A stretch of 27,119 nucleotides of DNA. Origin: JBBSTY01 sp038235385 (GTDB lineage Bacteria; Actinomycetota; Acidimicrobiia; Acidimicrobiales; Acidimicrobilacustridaceae). Below are positions 1-7,115 of the stretch, piece after piece. Each line of letters opens with the position of its first letter. Positions within the stretch are counted from its first letter, which is position 1. The position numbers and the translations under genes were made by a program. Under the pieces are notes generated by a model, which was not told the origin of the DNA, ran no database searches, and worked only from the letters and a program-made list of their open reading frames with translations. The stretch spans positions 1 to 27,119 of the forward strand of contig JBBSTY010000042.1 in NCBI GenBank assembly GCA_038235385.1, written 5' to 3'.

Positions 1-1
1 C

Positions 2-1081
2 CAGCTGACCGCCGAGCTCACCGTGGTCGTCCACGACCCGGCCGGTGTCGACGACGCCGAGCTCGATGCCCTCCGAGCCGGCGGTGTGGACGTCGTGCGT
101 GGTGCGGTGCGCCGCCTGGTGACCGGCCCGGGGGGCGACCTCGACGCGGTCGAGCTCGCCGACCATCGGCTGATCGCCGCCGACGCCGTCGTGGTCGGTC
201 CGCGGTTCCGGGTGCGGGCCGAGCCGTTCGCGCCGCTCGGGCTCCGACCGGTCGAGCATCCGAGCGGGCTCGGCGAGGTCGTCGAGACCGACATGATGGG
301 CTCGACGTCGGTTCCCGGTCTGTACGCGGCGGGCAACGTGACCGATCCGAGCCACCAGGTGGTGCACGCGGCGGCCGACGGCAGCCGGGTCGGCGCCATG
401 ATCAGCTCCGACCTCGCCGCCCAGGACCTCCGCGACGCGGCGCGGCCCTCGGCGAACGAAGCCGACTGGGATCGCCGCTACGAGGCTGACCGGATGTGGA
501 GCGGCAACCCGAACGGCTCCCTCGTCGTGGAGGTCGGCGGGGTCGCTCCCGGACGTGCGCTGGATGTCGGTGCCGGCGAGGGCGGCGACGCGGTGTGGCT
601 GGCGGAGCACGGCTGGACCGTGACGGCGAGCGACATCTCCCGGCGCGCCCTCGACCGGGTGGATGCCGAGGCCCGGCGGCGTGGCCTCCACATCGAGTGT
701 CGACACGCCGACGCCAACGCCGCCGACGCCTTCGGCGACGCGACCTTCGACCTCGTCACCGCGCACTACGCGTCCATCCCCCGCACCCCCGACGGGCGGG
801 GCATCGACAACCTGCTCGGCGCCGTCGCCCCCGGCGGTGCCCTGCTCGTCGTGAGCCACGACCTCGAGCCGATGCGCGGCCCCATCGACACCGCCATCGC
901 CAGTCGGGCGTTCGATCCCGACGCGTACCTCCGGGTCGATGACGTCGTGGCCGCTCTCGCCGCCGCGGCGGACTGGACCATCGAGGTCCACGAGACGCGC
1001 CCCCGACCCTCGGGAGCGGCCTCGGCCTCGCACCACGTCGACGACGTCGTGCTCCGCGCCCGCCGCCGCAGCGGCTGGTGA
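2..1081 (+). CDS. Flavin oxidoreductase-SAM methyltransferase fusion (5' truncated)
   Basis: The reading frame is open to the left edge, so the true start lies outside the window. The first ~145 residues look like the C-terminal end of a thioredoxin-reductase-like NAD(P)/FAD oxidoreductase, with the closing flavin-binding segment GLYAAGNVTDP followed by an Ala/Gly-rich helix. From about residue 150 a complete class I methyltransferase follows. Its motif I is ALDVGAGEGGDAVWLA, followed by the acidic strand end TASDIS and a motif like DLVTAHY, which resembles TehB/UbiE-like enzymes. The CxxC redox motif and NADPH site would be upstream and cannot be checked. Such oxidoreductase-methyltransferase fusions are known in actinobacteria, but the substrate is unknown. 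The gene ends convergently with the next one, with a tandem repeat between them. Confidence 0.8.
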   Translation, partial: QLTAELTVVVHDPAGVDDAELDALRAGGVDVVRGAVRRLVTGPGGDLDAVELADHRLIAADAVVVGPRFRVRAEPFAPLGLRPVEHPSGLGEVVETDMMGSTSVPGLYAAGNVTDPSHQVVHAAADGSRVGAMISSDLAAQDLRDAARPSANEADWDRRYEADRMWSGNPNGSLVVEVGGVAPGRALDVGAGEGGDAVWLAEHGWTVTASDISRRALDRVDAEARRRGLHIECRHADANAADAFGDATFDLVTAHYASIPRTPDGRGIDNLLGAVAPGGALLVVSHDLEPMRGPIDTAIASRAFDPDAYLRVDDVVAALAAAADWTIEVHETRPRPSGAASASHHVDDVVLRARRRSGW

Positions 1082-1120
1082 TCGGCGGCGGGCCGTCAGC
1101 TCGTTCCGGCGGCGTCCGTC

Positions 1121-1239
1121 GGCGGGTTCAGCGCGTCAGCCGTCAACCCGATCCGTCGTGGGCTGTCGGCTGTCGGCGGGTTCAGCGCGTCAGCCGTCAA
1201 CCCGATCCGTCGTGGGCTGTCGGCTGTCGGCGCGTTCAG
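1121..1239. repeat. 54-bp tandem repeat, two copies plus a partial third
   Basis: Two identical 54-bp units run 1121-1174 and 1175-1228. A partial third copy (GGCGCGTTCAG, one mismatch) at 1229-1239 includes the stop codon of the minus-strand gene that ends at 1236. Each unit contains heptad-like sub-repeats: CCGACAG twice and TTGACGG followed by CTGACGC, read on the minus strand. It also contains an imperfect stem GGCTG...CAGCC. The repeat fills most of the junction between two converging genes. It may act as a bidirectional terminator, but no T-tract is visible. No protein need be encoded, although 54 bp is a multiple of three and keeps frames open on both strands. Confidence 0.9.
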
Positions 1240-2387
1240 TCGTGGCGGTTGTCGCCGAGGGCGTCCTCGGCGACGAAGTCCTCGGCGTCGACGAGGGCCA
1301 GCTCGGGGAGCAGGTCGTGGTCGACGAAGAGGCCCGAGGCGGCGCTGGTGCCCGAGAGGGCGTCGGCGGCGAGGACGATGGACGCCGAGGTGTAGCTGGA
1401 CTTCTCGCCGCCGGGGAAGTGGACCATCTCGGGGAAGACGATGCCGGTCCAGTACTGGCCGTCCTCGTTGCGCAGCAGCTGGGCCCAGCCGAAGAGCGTG
1501 CGGGCGAGGTCGCGCTCGCCGAGGGAGAGGTAGGCGAGCATGCACTCGCAGGTCTCCGCGGCGGTGATCCACGGGCGGTCGCTGACGCAACGGATGCCCA
1601 TGTTCTCGACGAGGAAGGTGTCGCGCCGGGCGTTGAGACGTTCGAGGCCGGCCTCGCCCCGGACGACGCCGGCCAGCACCGGGTAGTACCAGTCCATGGC
1701 CCAGCGGTGCTTGGGGGCGAAGGCGTCGGGCAGGTCGCCGGCGACGTGGGCGCGGATGACGTGGGCGAGCCGGGCGGCGGACAGCTCCCAGTCGGGACGC
1801 TCGTGGCCGAGGTGCTCGGCGATGGCGATGGCGCAGCGCAGCGAGTGGCAGATGCTCGACGAACCGGTGAGCAGGGCGAACGACCACGGGGTGCCGTCGG
1901 CGTGACGGGCCCACATGATCTCGCCGCGAGGGGTCTGGAGCTCGAGGACGAAGTCGACGGCCTTCTCCACCACCGGCCACAGCTCCTCGAGGTAGCCGCG
2001 GTCGCCGTGGAGGAGCCAGTGGTGCCACACGCCGGCGGCGATGTAGGCGATGACGTTGGCGTCGAGCTTGTCCTGCTCGACGCGGTCGGCCAGGTAGTAC
2101 TGGTGCCACGACCCGTCGGGACGCTGCTCGTCGACGAGCCACTGGTAGGCCCGCTCGGCGTCGGCGCGCCGGCCACCGAGGTCGAGGGCCATGGCTGCCT
2201 CGACGTGGGTCCACGGGTCGGCGTGGCCGCCCGGGAACCACTGGATCATGCCGTTGGGGAGCTGGAGGGCGGCGACGGCGTCGACCGTGGCGCTGACCTC
2301 CTGCGCGGACAGGATGCCCTCGACCGAAGGGATCGCCACGGGCGGCTGGCGGTCGAGACCGTTCGGCTGGTGGTCAGACGTCGGCAT
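1236..2387 (-). CDS. Prenyltransferase/glucoamylase-like alpha/alpha-toroid protein
   Basis: 383 residues with no signal peptide. The sequence repeats an amphipathic helix followed by a Q/N-x-x-x-G-x-x-W turn: LQLPNGMIQW near residue 41, EQRPDGSWHQ near 87, LQTPRGEIMW near 150. This is the pattern of alpha/alpha-toroid folds such as squalene/prenyltransferase-type repeats and six-hairpin glycosidases. No DxDD cyclase motif and no clear catalytic acid pair can be assigned, so the reaction is unknown. The ATG is preceded by AGAGAGG six bases upstream and overlaps the end of the upstream methyltransferase by 14 bp, implying coupled translation. With the glycosyltransferase and methyltransferase it forms a three-gene operon, so a role on a glycan or glycolipid is inferred from context only. 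Confidence 0.75.
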   Translation of the reverse strand: MPTSDHQPNGLDRQPPVAIPSVEGILSAQEVSATVDAVAALQLPNGMIQWFPGGHADPWTHVEAAMALDLGGRRADAERAYQWLVDEQRPDGSWHQYYLADRVEQDKLDANVIAYIAAGVWHHWLLHGDRGYLEELWPVVEKAVDFVLELQTPRGEIMWARHADGTPWSFALLTGSSSICHSLRCAIAIAEHLGHERPDWELSAARLAHVIRAHVAGDLPDAFAPKHRWAMDWYYPVLAGVVRGEAGLERLNARRDTFLVENMGIRCVSDRPWITAAETCECMLAYLSLGERDLARTLFGWAQLLRNEDGQYWTGIVFPEMVHFPGGEKSSYTSASIVLAADALSGTSAASGLFVDHDLLPELALVDAEDFVAEDALGDNRHD

Positions 2388-3165
2388 GGACGACCTCTCT
2401 GGGTTCGGATGCGCCGGCGACGGTCGGGACGGTGTCGCCGGCGCCGCGGATCGGTTTGGTGGCGTACACCACGAGGCTCTTGCCGAGGACCGGGTTGAGG
2501 ATCTGCTCGGTGATGCGGGTGACCGCCGGGCGCTTCTCGATGTCCCACACCAGCAGCCGGTTGTAGGGCTTCACCAGCCAGTGGTCGTCGTTGCGCGGAC
2601 CGACTGCGCACTTGAGCCACCAGTACGCCGAGTGGAGCGCATGGGCATGGCCGGCTCCGGTGGGGTGCAGGCCGGCGCCGCGCATCTTGTTGCGCATCTC
2701 GCGCTCGGTGTAGATGCGGACGTGGCCGCCCACCGACTTCGGGGCGTAGTACTCGTCGGAGATGGCCCAGCAGATCTTCTCGGGGAACCACGACGGGATG
2801 GTGACCGCGAGGGTTCCGCCCGGCTTGAGCACGCGGAACAGCTCGTCGAGGGCCCCGACGTCGTCGGGGATGTGCTCCATGACCTCGCTGGCGATGATGT
2901 GGTCGAACGTGTCGTCGGGGTACGGGAGGCAGGTGGCGTCGCCGCTGACCGCGTCGGCCATGCCCTTGGGCGGCGCCTCACCGGCCTCGACCATCGCCTC
3001 GAAGAGGGCTCGGACCTCCACCAGCTCCTTCGACGACATGTCGCAGGCCACGACGCGGGCGCCGCGGCGCAGGGCCTCGTAGGCGTGGCGGCCGTAGCCG
3101 CAGCCGAGGTCCAGGAGGAGGTCGCCGGCGCGCAGGCCGAGGCGGTCGTAGTCGACGGTCAGCAC
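2374..3165 (-). CDS. Class I SAM-dependent methyltransferase
   Basis: 263 residues. The N-terminal half is a canonical methyltransferase type 11 domain: motif I LLLDLGCGYGRHA at about residues 17-29, acidic residue in VVACDMS near 42, and the post-I segment PYPDDTFDHIIASEVMEHI. The proline-containing strand LKPGGTLAVTIP follows. The C-terminal ~100 residues are Trp/Tyr-rich and may hold the substrate. The start is GTG, three bases after the glycosyltransferase stop, with no good Shine-Dalgarno, so re-initiation is likely. Its place between a GT4 enzyme and a toroid protein suggests O- or C-methylation of a sugar or lipid intermediate. The exact acceptor cannot be read from the sequence. Confidence 0.9.
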   Translation of the reverse strand: MLTVDYDRLGLRAGDLLLDLGCGYGRHAYEALRRGARVVACDMSSKELVEVRALFEAMVEAGEAPPKGMADAVSGDATCLPYPDDTFDHIIASEVMEHIPDDVGALDELFRVLKPGGTLAVTIPSWFPEKICWAISDEYYAPKSVGGHVRIYTEREMRNKMRGAGLHPTGAGHAHALHSAYWWLKCAVGPRNDDHWLVKPYNRLLVWDIEKRPAVTRITEQILNPVLGKSLVVYATKPIRGAGDTVPTVAGASEPREVVHADV

Positions 3166-3168
3166 GGG

Positions 3169-4503
3169 TCAGCGCCCTGCTGCCGTGCGACTGCGCTGGA
3201 ACCGGGGGGCCTGGCCGGAACCGCCGGGACGGCGGGCCTGGATGGCGGCGGTCTCCGACAGCAGCGCCCGGTAGTGCTCGACGGTGCCGACGGCGGTGTG
3301 GCGCCAGGTCCAGCGGTCGATGACGCGCTGGCGTCCGGCCGCCCCGATGCGGGCCCGCAGCTCGGGATCGGCGAGGGCGAGGCTGATCTTGGCGGCCAGG
3401 GCGTCGCTGTCGCCGGGCGGCACGCACAGGGCGGTGTCGTTGTCGGTGCCGACCACCTCGGGGAGCGCCCCGCCGGTGGTGGCGACGAGCGGGACGCCGC
3501 AGGCCATGGCTTCGATGGCCGGCAGGGAGAAGCCCTCGTAGAGGGAGGGGACCACGGCCACCTCGGCCTCGGCGTAGAGCTCGATGATGCGAGCCTCGGG
3601 CACGCCGGTGACGAACTGCACGCAGCCCTCGAGACCGAGCTCCCTGATGGTCTTCTCGGACTGCCCGCCCTCCTTCTGGCGACCGATGATCACCAGGGTG
3701 ACCTCGCGCTCGGTGCGGAGCTTGGCCATGGCCTCGAGCAGGTACTTGAGGCCCTTCATGGTGACGTCGGCCGACGCCGTGGTGATGAGGCGACCGGGGA
3801 TGCGGGCGACGTCGGGCAGCGGCCGGAAGATCTCCTGGTCGACGCCCACGGGCACCACGTGCAACTTGGCGGGATCGACCTGGTGGTCGGCGGCGATGTC
3901 GGTGGCCGAGTTCTGCGACACGGTGATCACGCGGGGCATGCGCCGGGCGACCCGGGTCTGCATCTTGGTGAACGCGTACCAGCGAGCCTTGGAGAAGCGC
4001 TCCCAGGAGCTGGCGGCGTGCTCCATCTCGAGCCGCCGGTCGACGGTGATCGGGTGGTGGATGGTGGCGAGCACGGGCAGGCCCATTCGCTCCATGGCCA
4101 GGAGGCCGTAGCCGAGGCACTGGTTGTCCTGCACGAGGTCGAAGTCGTTGACCCGCGAACGCAGGAGCTGCGCGGCCCGCACGCTGAAGGCCAGCGGTTC
4201 GGAGAACGTCCCCATCGAGAAGGCGGTGACCTCGACCCAGTCGCCGAGCGACTTGAGCTCCCACAGGCCCGGCATGCGCATCGGGAAGTAGTCGTTGTAG
4301 ATGTCGAGGCTCTCGAGCTCGTGCAGCGGCACGGCGTCGCTCAGCTCCGGGTAGGGCTGGCCGCTCAGGACCTCGACGTGGTGGCCGAGGTCGACGAGTG
4401 CCTTGGTGAGGTGCCGGGTGTAGACGCCCTGACCGCCCACGTGGGGCTTGCCCCGGTAGGTGAGGTAGGCGACGCTCAGGGGTTCGTCTTCATGGACGGG
4501 CAT
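3169..4503 (-). CDS. Family GT4 glycosyltransferase
   Basis: 444 residues from the chosen ATG. A GT-B fold enzyme: the N-terminal donor/acceptor loop is KPHVGGQGVYTRHL (residues ~20-33), and the retaining-GT4 signature E-x7-E falls in YEGFSLPAIEAMACG, with glutamates near 323 and 331. The frame could extend upstream to a TTG at 4587. The ATG at 4503 is preferred because AAGGAG lies seven bases before it and the family core begins right after it. No membrane segment is seen, so it should act at the cytoplasmic face on a nucleotide-sugar. It is the first gene of the operon with the methyltransferase and toroid protein. The sugar and acceptor are not identifiable here. Confidence 0.93.
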   Translation of the reverse strand: MPVHEDEPLSVAYLTYRGKPHVGGQGVYTRHLTKALVDLGHHVEVLSGQPYPELSDAVPLHELESLDIYNDYFPMRMPGLWELKSLGDWVEVTAFSMGTFSEPLAFSVRAAQLLRSRVNDFDLVQDNQCLGYGLLAMERMGLPVLATIHHPITVDRRLEMEHAASSWERFSKARWYAFTKMQTRVARRMPRVITVSQNSATDIAADHQVDPAKLHVVPVGVDQEIFRPLPDVARIPGRLITTASADVTMKGLKYLLEAMAKLRTEREVTLVIIGRQKEGGQSEKTIRELGLEGCVQFVTGVPEARIIELYAEAEVAVVPSLYEGFSLPAIEAMACGVPLVATTGGALPEVVGTDNDTALCVPPGDSDALAAKISLALADPELRARIGAAGRQRVIDRWTWRHTAVGTVEHYRALLSETAAIQARRPGGSGQAPRFQRSRTAAGR

Positions 4504-4510
4504 CAACGCG

Positions 4511-4516
4511 CTCCTT
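4511..4516 (-). promoter_or_regulatory. Shine-Dalgarno deciding the GT4 start
   Basis: AAGGAG on the minus strand, seven bases before the ATG at 4503. It selects this codon over the upstream TTG in the same frame. Confidence 0.75.
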
Positions 4517-4586
4517 GCCGTGCGAGCGTCTCGTGGGCACCGCCGGGACGGATGGGTGCGTGGCTGGCCGACCGCATGAACGTGCA

Positions 4587-4616
4587 AGTCTCACGGTTCT
4601 CCGACCCAGCGGTCAA
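4587..4616 (-). promoter_or_regulatory. Candidate promoter of the GT4 operon
   Basis: On the minus strand TTGACC (4611-4616) is followed after 18 bases by GAGACT (4587-4592). This fits a sigma-70-type -35/-10 pair of the actinobacterial A-N3-T kind. The predicted start near 4580 gives a leader of about 77 nt. The element lies in the 199-bp gap behind the methionine aminopeptidase stop. Confidence 0.4.
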
Positions 4617-4637
4617 GTACGCGGCGACGGCCACGGA

Positions 4638-4660
4638 CGGTGACGAGACGCCGGTCACCG
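4638..4660 (-). terminator. Hairpin downstream of methionine aminopeptidase
   Basis: A seven-base stem CGGTGAC/GTCACCG with a nine-base loop lies 40 bases past the map stop codon. There is no T-tract, so it could be a Rho-assisted terminator, an RNA 3'-end stabiliser or chance. Confidence 0.3.
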
Positions 4661-4702
4661 CCTTCTGCCGGGGCGGGCGGGGGCTCCGTAGGCCGTGGGC
4701 CA

Positions 4703-5755
4703 TCAGTCGGCGAGCTGGGCGACGAGCTGCTCGGCGGCGCTGGCGCCGTCGTCGGTGACGGTGAGGATCTCCACGCCGTCCTCGGTGACCACCATCGTGT
4801 GCTCGAACTGGGCGCACCGACTGGCGTCGTTGGTGACGGCGGTCCAGTCGTCGTCCCAGAGGTGCAGCGCCGGTGAGCCCAGGGTGATCATCGGCTCGAT
4901 GGTGAAGGTCATGCCCGGGAGCAGCTCGGTGTCGGCCCGACGATCGAAGTAGTGCAGGATCTGGAGGCCGCCGTGGAACTCGTCGGAGATCCCGTGGCCG
5001 ATGAACTCGCGGACCACGCCGAGGCGGTGGGCGATGGCGTGGTTCTCGATGGCGCGACCGATGTCGAAGACGTGGTTCCCGGGCTTGACCGCCTCGATGC
5101 CCTTGAACATCGCGGCGCGCGTCTCGCGGACGAGCCGGCGTGACTCGGCGTCGACGTCGCCCACCAGGAAGGTGGCGTTGGTGTCGCCGTGCACCCCGTC
5201 GAGGTACACGGTGATGTCGATGTTGACGATGTCGCCGTCGACCAGCTCGCGGCTGTCGGGGATGCCGTGGCAGACGACCTCGTTCACGGAGGTGCACAGC
5301 GACTTCGGGTAGCCGCGGTAGTTGAGGGGGCTGGGGTAGCTGCCGCGGTCGATCGCGGCGTGGTGCCCGACGCGGTCGAGGTGGTCGGTGGTGACGCCCG
5401 GCGCGACCTCGGCGCCCACGATCATCAGCACCTCGGCCGCCACGGCCCCCGCGCGGCGCATGCGGTCGATGACCTCGGGCGTCTGGACGTAGCGCTTCTT
5501 CGACGGCGGCGGCTCGCCGCTCTCGGCGTACGGAGGCGCCACGATCGACGGAGGCACCTGCCGGCGGGGACTGATCGTGCCGGGCCGCACGGTGTACTGC
5601 ACGATCGAGGGGAGGTCGAGCAACCCGACTCCTCGGCCGGGCGACGGGCTCGTGGCGACCGTGGACGCGGAGGAGGCGACAGGCCGGGAGGTTCCGCCGC
5701 GGAGGGATCGCGAGGACGGGGTGACCCGCCCCCCACGCTTCTTCTTCTTGTTCAT
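4703..5755 (-). CDS. map: Methionine aminopeptidase type I with long N-terminal extension
   Basis: 350 residues from the chosen ATG. It removes the initiator Met from nascent proteins in the cytosol. All five metal ligands of the M24 fold are visible: D180 and D191 (NIDIT...HGDTN), H254 (GHGI), E287 (FTIEP) and E318 (QFEHT). The substrate histidine is in VCHGIPD (~163). The catalytic core starts near residue 88 (KRYVQTPEVI). Before it lies an extension with a basic start (MNKKKKRGG), a Ser/Thr/Gly stretch and a proline-rich segment (SPRRQVPPSIVAPP). The proline-rich part resembles the extension of mycobacterial MapB. A GTG near codon 52 is an alternative start. The 510-residue open frame reaching 6235 overruns the divergent phosphatase gene and is not real. 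Confidence 0.95.
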   Translation of the reverse strand: MNKKKKRGGRVTPSSRSLRGGTSRPVASSASTVATSPSPGRGVGLLDLPSIVQYTVRPGTISPRRQVPPSIVAPPYAESGEPPPSKKRYVQTPEVIDRMRRAGAVAAEVLMIVGAEVAPGVTTDHLDRVGHHAAIDRGSYPSPLNYRGYPKSLCTSVNEVVCHGIPDSRELVDGDIVNIDITVYLDGVHGDTNATFLVGDVDAESRRLVRETRAAMFKGIEAVKPGNHVFDIGRAIENHAIAHRLGVVREFIGHGISDEFHGGLQILHYFDRRADTELLPGMTFTIEPMITLGSPALHLWDDDWTAVTNDASRCAQFEHTMVVTEDGVEILTVTDDGASAAEQLVAQLAD

Positions 5756-5846
5756 CGGTTCCAGTGTGGCGGGTCGCGAGCCCGGATGCGCGGTGCAGCG
5801 GGCGAACGCGACCGGTTCGGGCGGGACGGTCGAGATGTGGCAGCGG

Positions 5847-5852
5847 TAAGAT
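5847..5852 (+). promoter_or_regulatory. Candidate -10 element of the signalling operon
   Basis: TAAGAT matches the actinobacterial TANNNT -10. It predicts a start near 5859, about 30 nt before the GTG. No convincing -35 is visible. It lies in the 133-bp divergent gap between map and the phosphatase gene. Confidence 0.4.
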
Positions 5853-5888
5853 CGGGCTCCGAGCCGCGGTTTCGGCGGCGTCCCGATC

Positions 5889-7115
5889 GTGTCAGTCGTT
5901 TCCACCATGACCACCGTCACCCCGCACCTCGCCGAGCTCTCCGAACTGGCCCGCGCCCACGAGCGCGAGCTCTCGGTGCTCGTCGTCGAGGACGACGACG
6001 GCGACGCCCTGCTCGTCCGGGAGCTCCTGCGCGACGGCCTCCCCGAGGCCGAGGTGGTGCGGGCCGCGGATCTGGCCCAGGCCGAGGACCTCGTGGCGGA
6101 CACCACGTCGTGTGTCGTCCTCGATCTCGGTCTGCCCGACGCTCGCGGCACGATCGGCGTGGTGCGGCTCCGGGAGCGCTTCCCCCGGCTGGCGATCGTC
6201 GTCCTCACCGGGGGCGACGACGAGGCGCAGGGCATCCGGGCGGTGGCCGCGGGCGCCCAGGACTACCTGGTCAAGGGTCAGGTCGACGAGCGCGTCCTGG
6301 CCCGGTCGATCCTCTACGCCGTCGAACGCCAGCGCGCCGAGGACGCCGACCGGCTCCTGTTCGAGGCGGAGCGTCGTCGGGCGCACAACACGCGCATGGC
6401 CCGAGCGCTGCTGCCGCGACCCGTCCTGCGGACGGGCAGCTTCGAGCTGGCCGTCGCCTACCGGCCGGGCAACGAGGGGTCCGAGCTGGGTGGCGACTTC
6501 TACGACGCGGTCGAGCTCGAGGACGGCTCGTTGCGGGCGATGATCGGCGACGTCTGCGGGCACGGCCCCGACGAGGCGGCGCTCGGCGCCAGCCTGCGCA
6601 GCGCCTGGCGAGCCCTGGTGATGGCGGGGCTGTCGACCGATCGCATCCTCGGCACGCTCGATCGCCTGCTCCGGACCGAACGCCACGAGCCGCACGGGTT
6701 CGTCACCCTGTGCATGGTCGAGATCGACCCGTCACGGCGCAACGCCAACTTCCACCTGGCCGGCCACCCGGCGCCGGCGGTGCTCTCCGACGGACCGCCG
6801 GTCGTCGCCGAGCGGCCGCGCGGACCGCTCCTGGGGCGGGTCGACGGGGCCGACTGGCCGACCCAACGCGTTGCCCTGCCCGAGACGTGGTCGATCCTGC
6901 TGTTCACCGACGGGCTGGTCGAGGGGTTCGCGGCGCCCATGGGCCCCGAGCGTCTCGGCGACGATGCCATGATCGAGATCGCCGCCGCTCGCCACCGCGG
7001 CGGTGCCCGGGGTTCCGACCTCGTCGATGGCCTGGTGGCCGACGTCGAAGCGCTCCACGGCGGCCCGCTCATCGACGACGTCGCCGTCTGCCTCGTCGAA
7101 GGCTCCTGGCGTTGA
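5889..7115 (+). CDS. Response regulator-PP2C (RsbU/SpoIIE-type) phosphatase
   Basis: 408 residues. An N-terminal receiver domain (residues ~28-145) has the acidic pocket VVEDDDGD, phospho-acceptor D79 in VVLDLGLPD and K129 in DYLVKG. A short helical linker leads to a PPM/SpoIIE phosphatase domain with metal-binding motifs GGDFYD (201-206) and GDVCGHG (220-226), and an acidic motif in LLFTDGLVEG. Such proteins dephosphorylate anti-anti-sigma factors and feed partner-switching control of sigma factors. No RsbV/RsbW homologue is in the window. GTG 5889 is used here; an in-frame ATG at 5907 is possible and neither has a Shine-Dalgarno. Its stop overlaps the kinase start by four bases, so the kinase downstream is the likely phosphodonor. 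Confidence 0.9.
   Translation: MSVVSTMTTVTPHLAELSELARAHERELSVLVVEDDDGDALLVRELLRDGLPEAEVVRAADLAQAEDLVADTTSCVVLDLGLPDARGTIGVVRLRERFPRLAIVVLTGGDDEAQGIRAVAAGAQDYLVKGQVDERVLARSILYAVERQRAEDADRLLFEAERRRAHNTRMARALLPRPVLRTGSFELAVAYRPGNEGSELGGDFYDAVELEDGSLRAMIGDVCGHGPDEAALGASLRSAWRALVMAGLSTDRILGTLDRLLRTERHEPHGFVTLCMVEIDPSRRNANFHLAGHPAPAVLSDGPPVVAERPRGPLLGRVDGADWPTQRVALPETWSILLFTDGLVEGFAAPMGPERLGDDAMIEIAAARHRGGARGSDLVDGLVADVEALHGGPLIDDVAVCLVEGSWR

Noticed and set aside
1121..1239. A CRISPR array or attachment site in the 54-bp repeat
   Set aside because: The two units abut without spacers, no cas, integrase or tRNA gene is near, and two copies are not an array.
2191..4758. An 855-residue plus-strand frame opposite the glycosyltransferase operon
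   Set aside because: It is the antisense shadow of three well-supported minus-strand genes. Its composition (Gly/His/Asp/Val-rich repeats) is typical of the reverse frame of GC-rich genes, and no domain is visible.
5756..6235. N-terminal extension of methionine aminopeptidase up to 6235
   Set aside because: The extra ~160 residues lie antisense to the receiver domain of the phosphatase, are Ser/Arg/Thr-rich and have no family match. ATG 5755 or later is sufficient.
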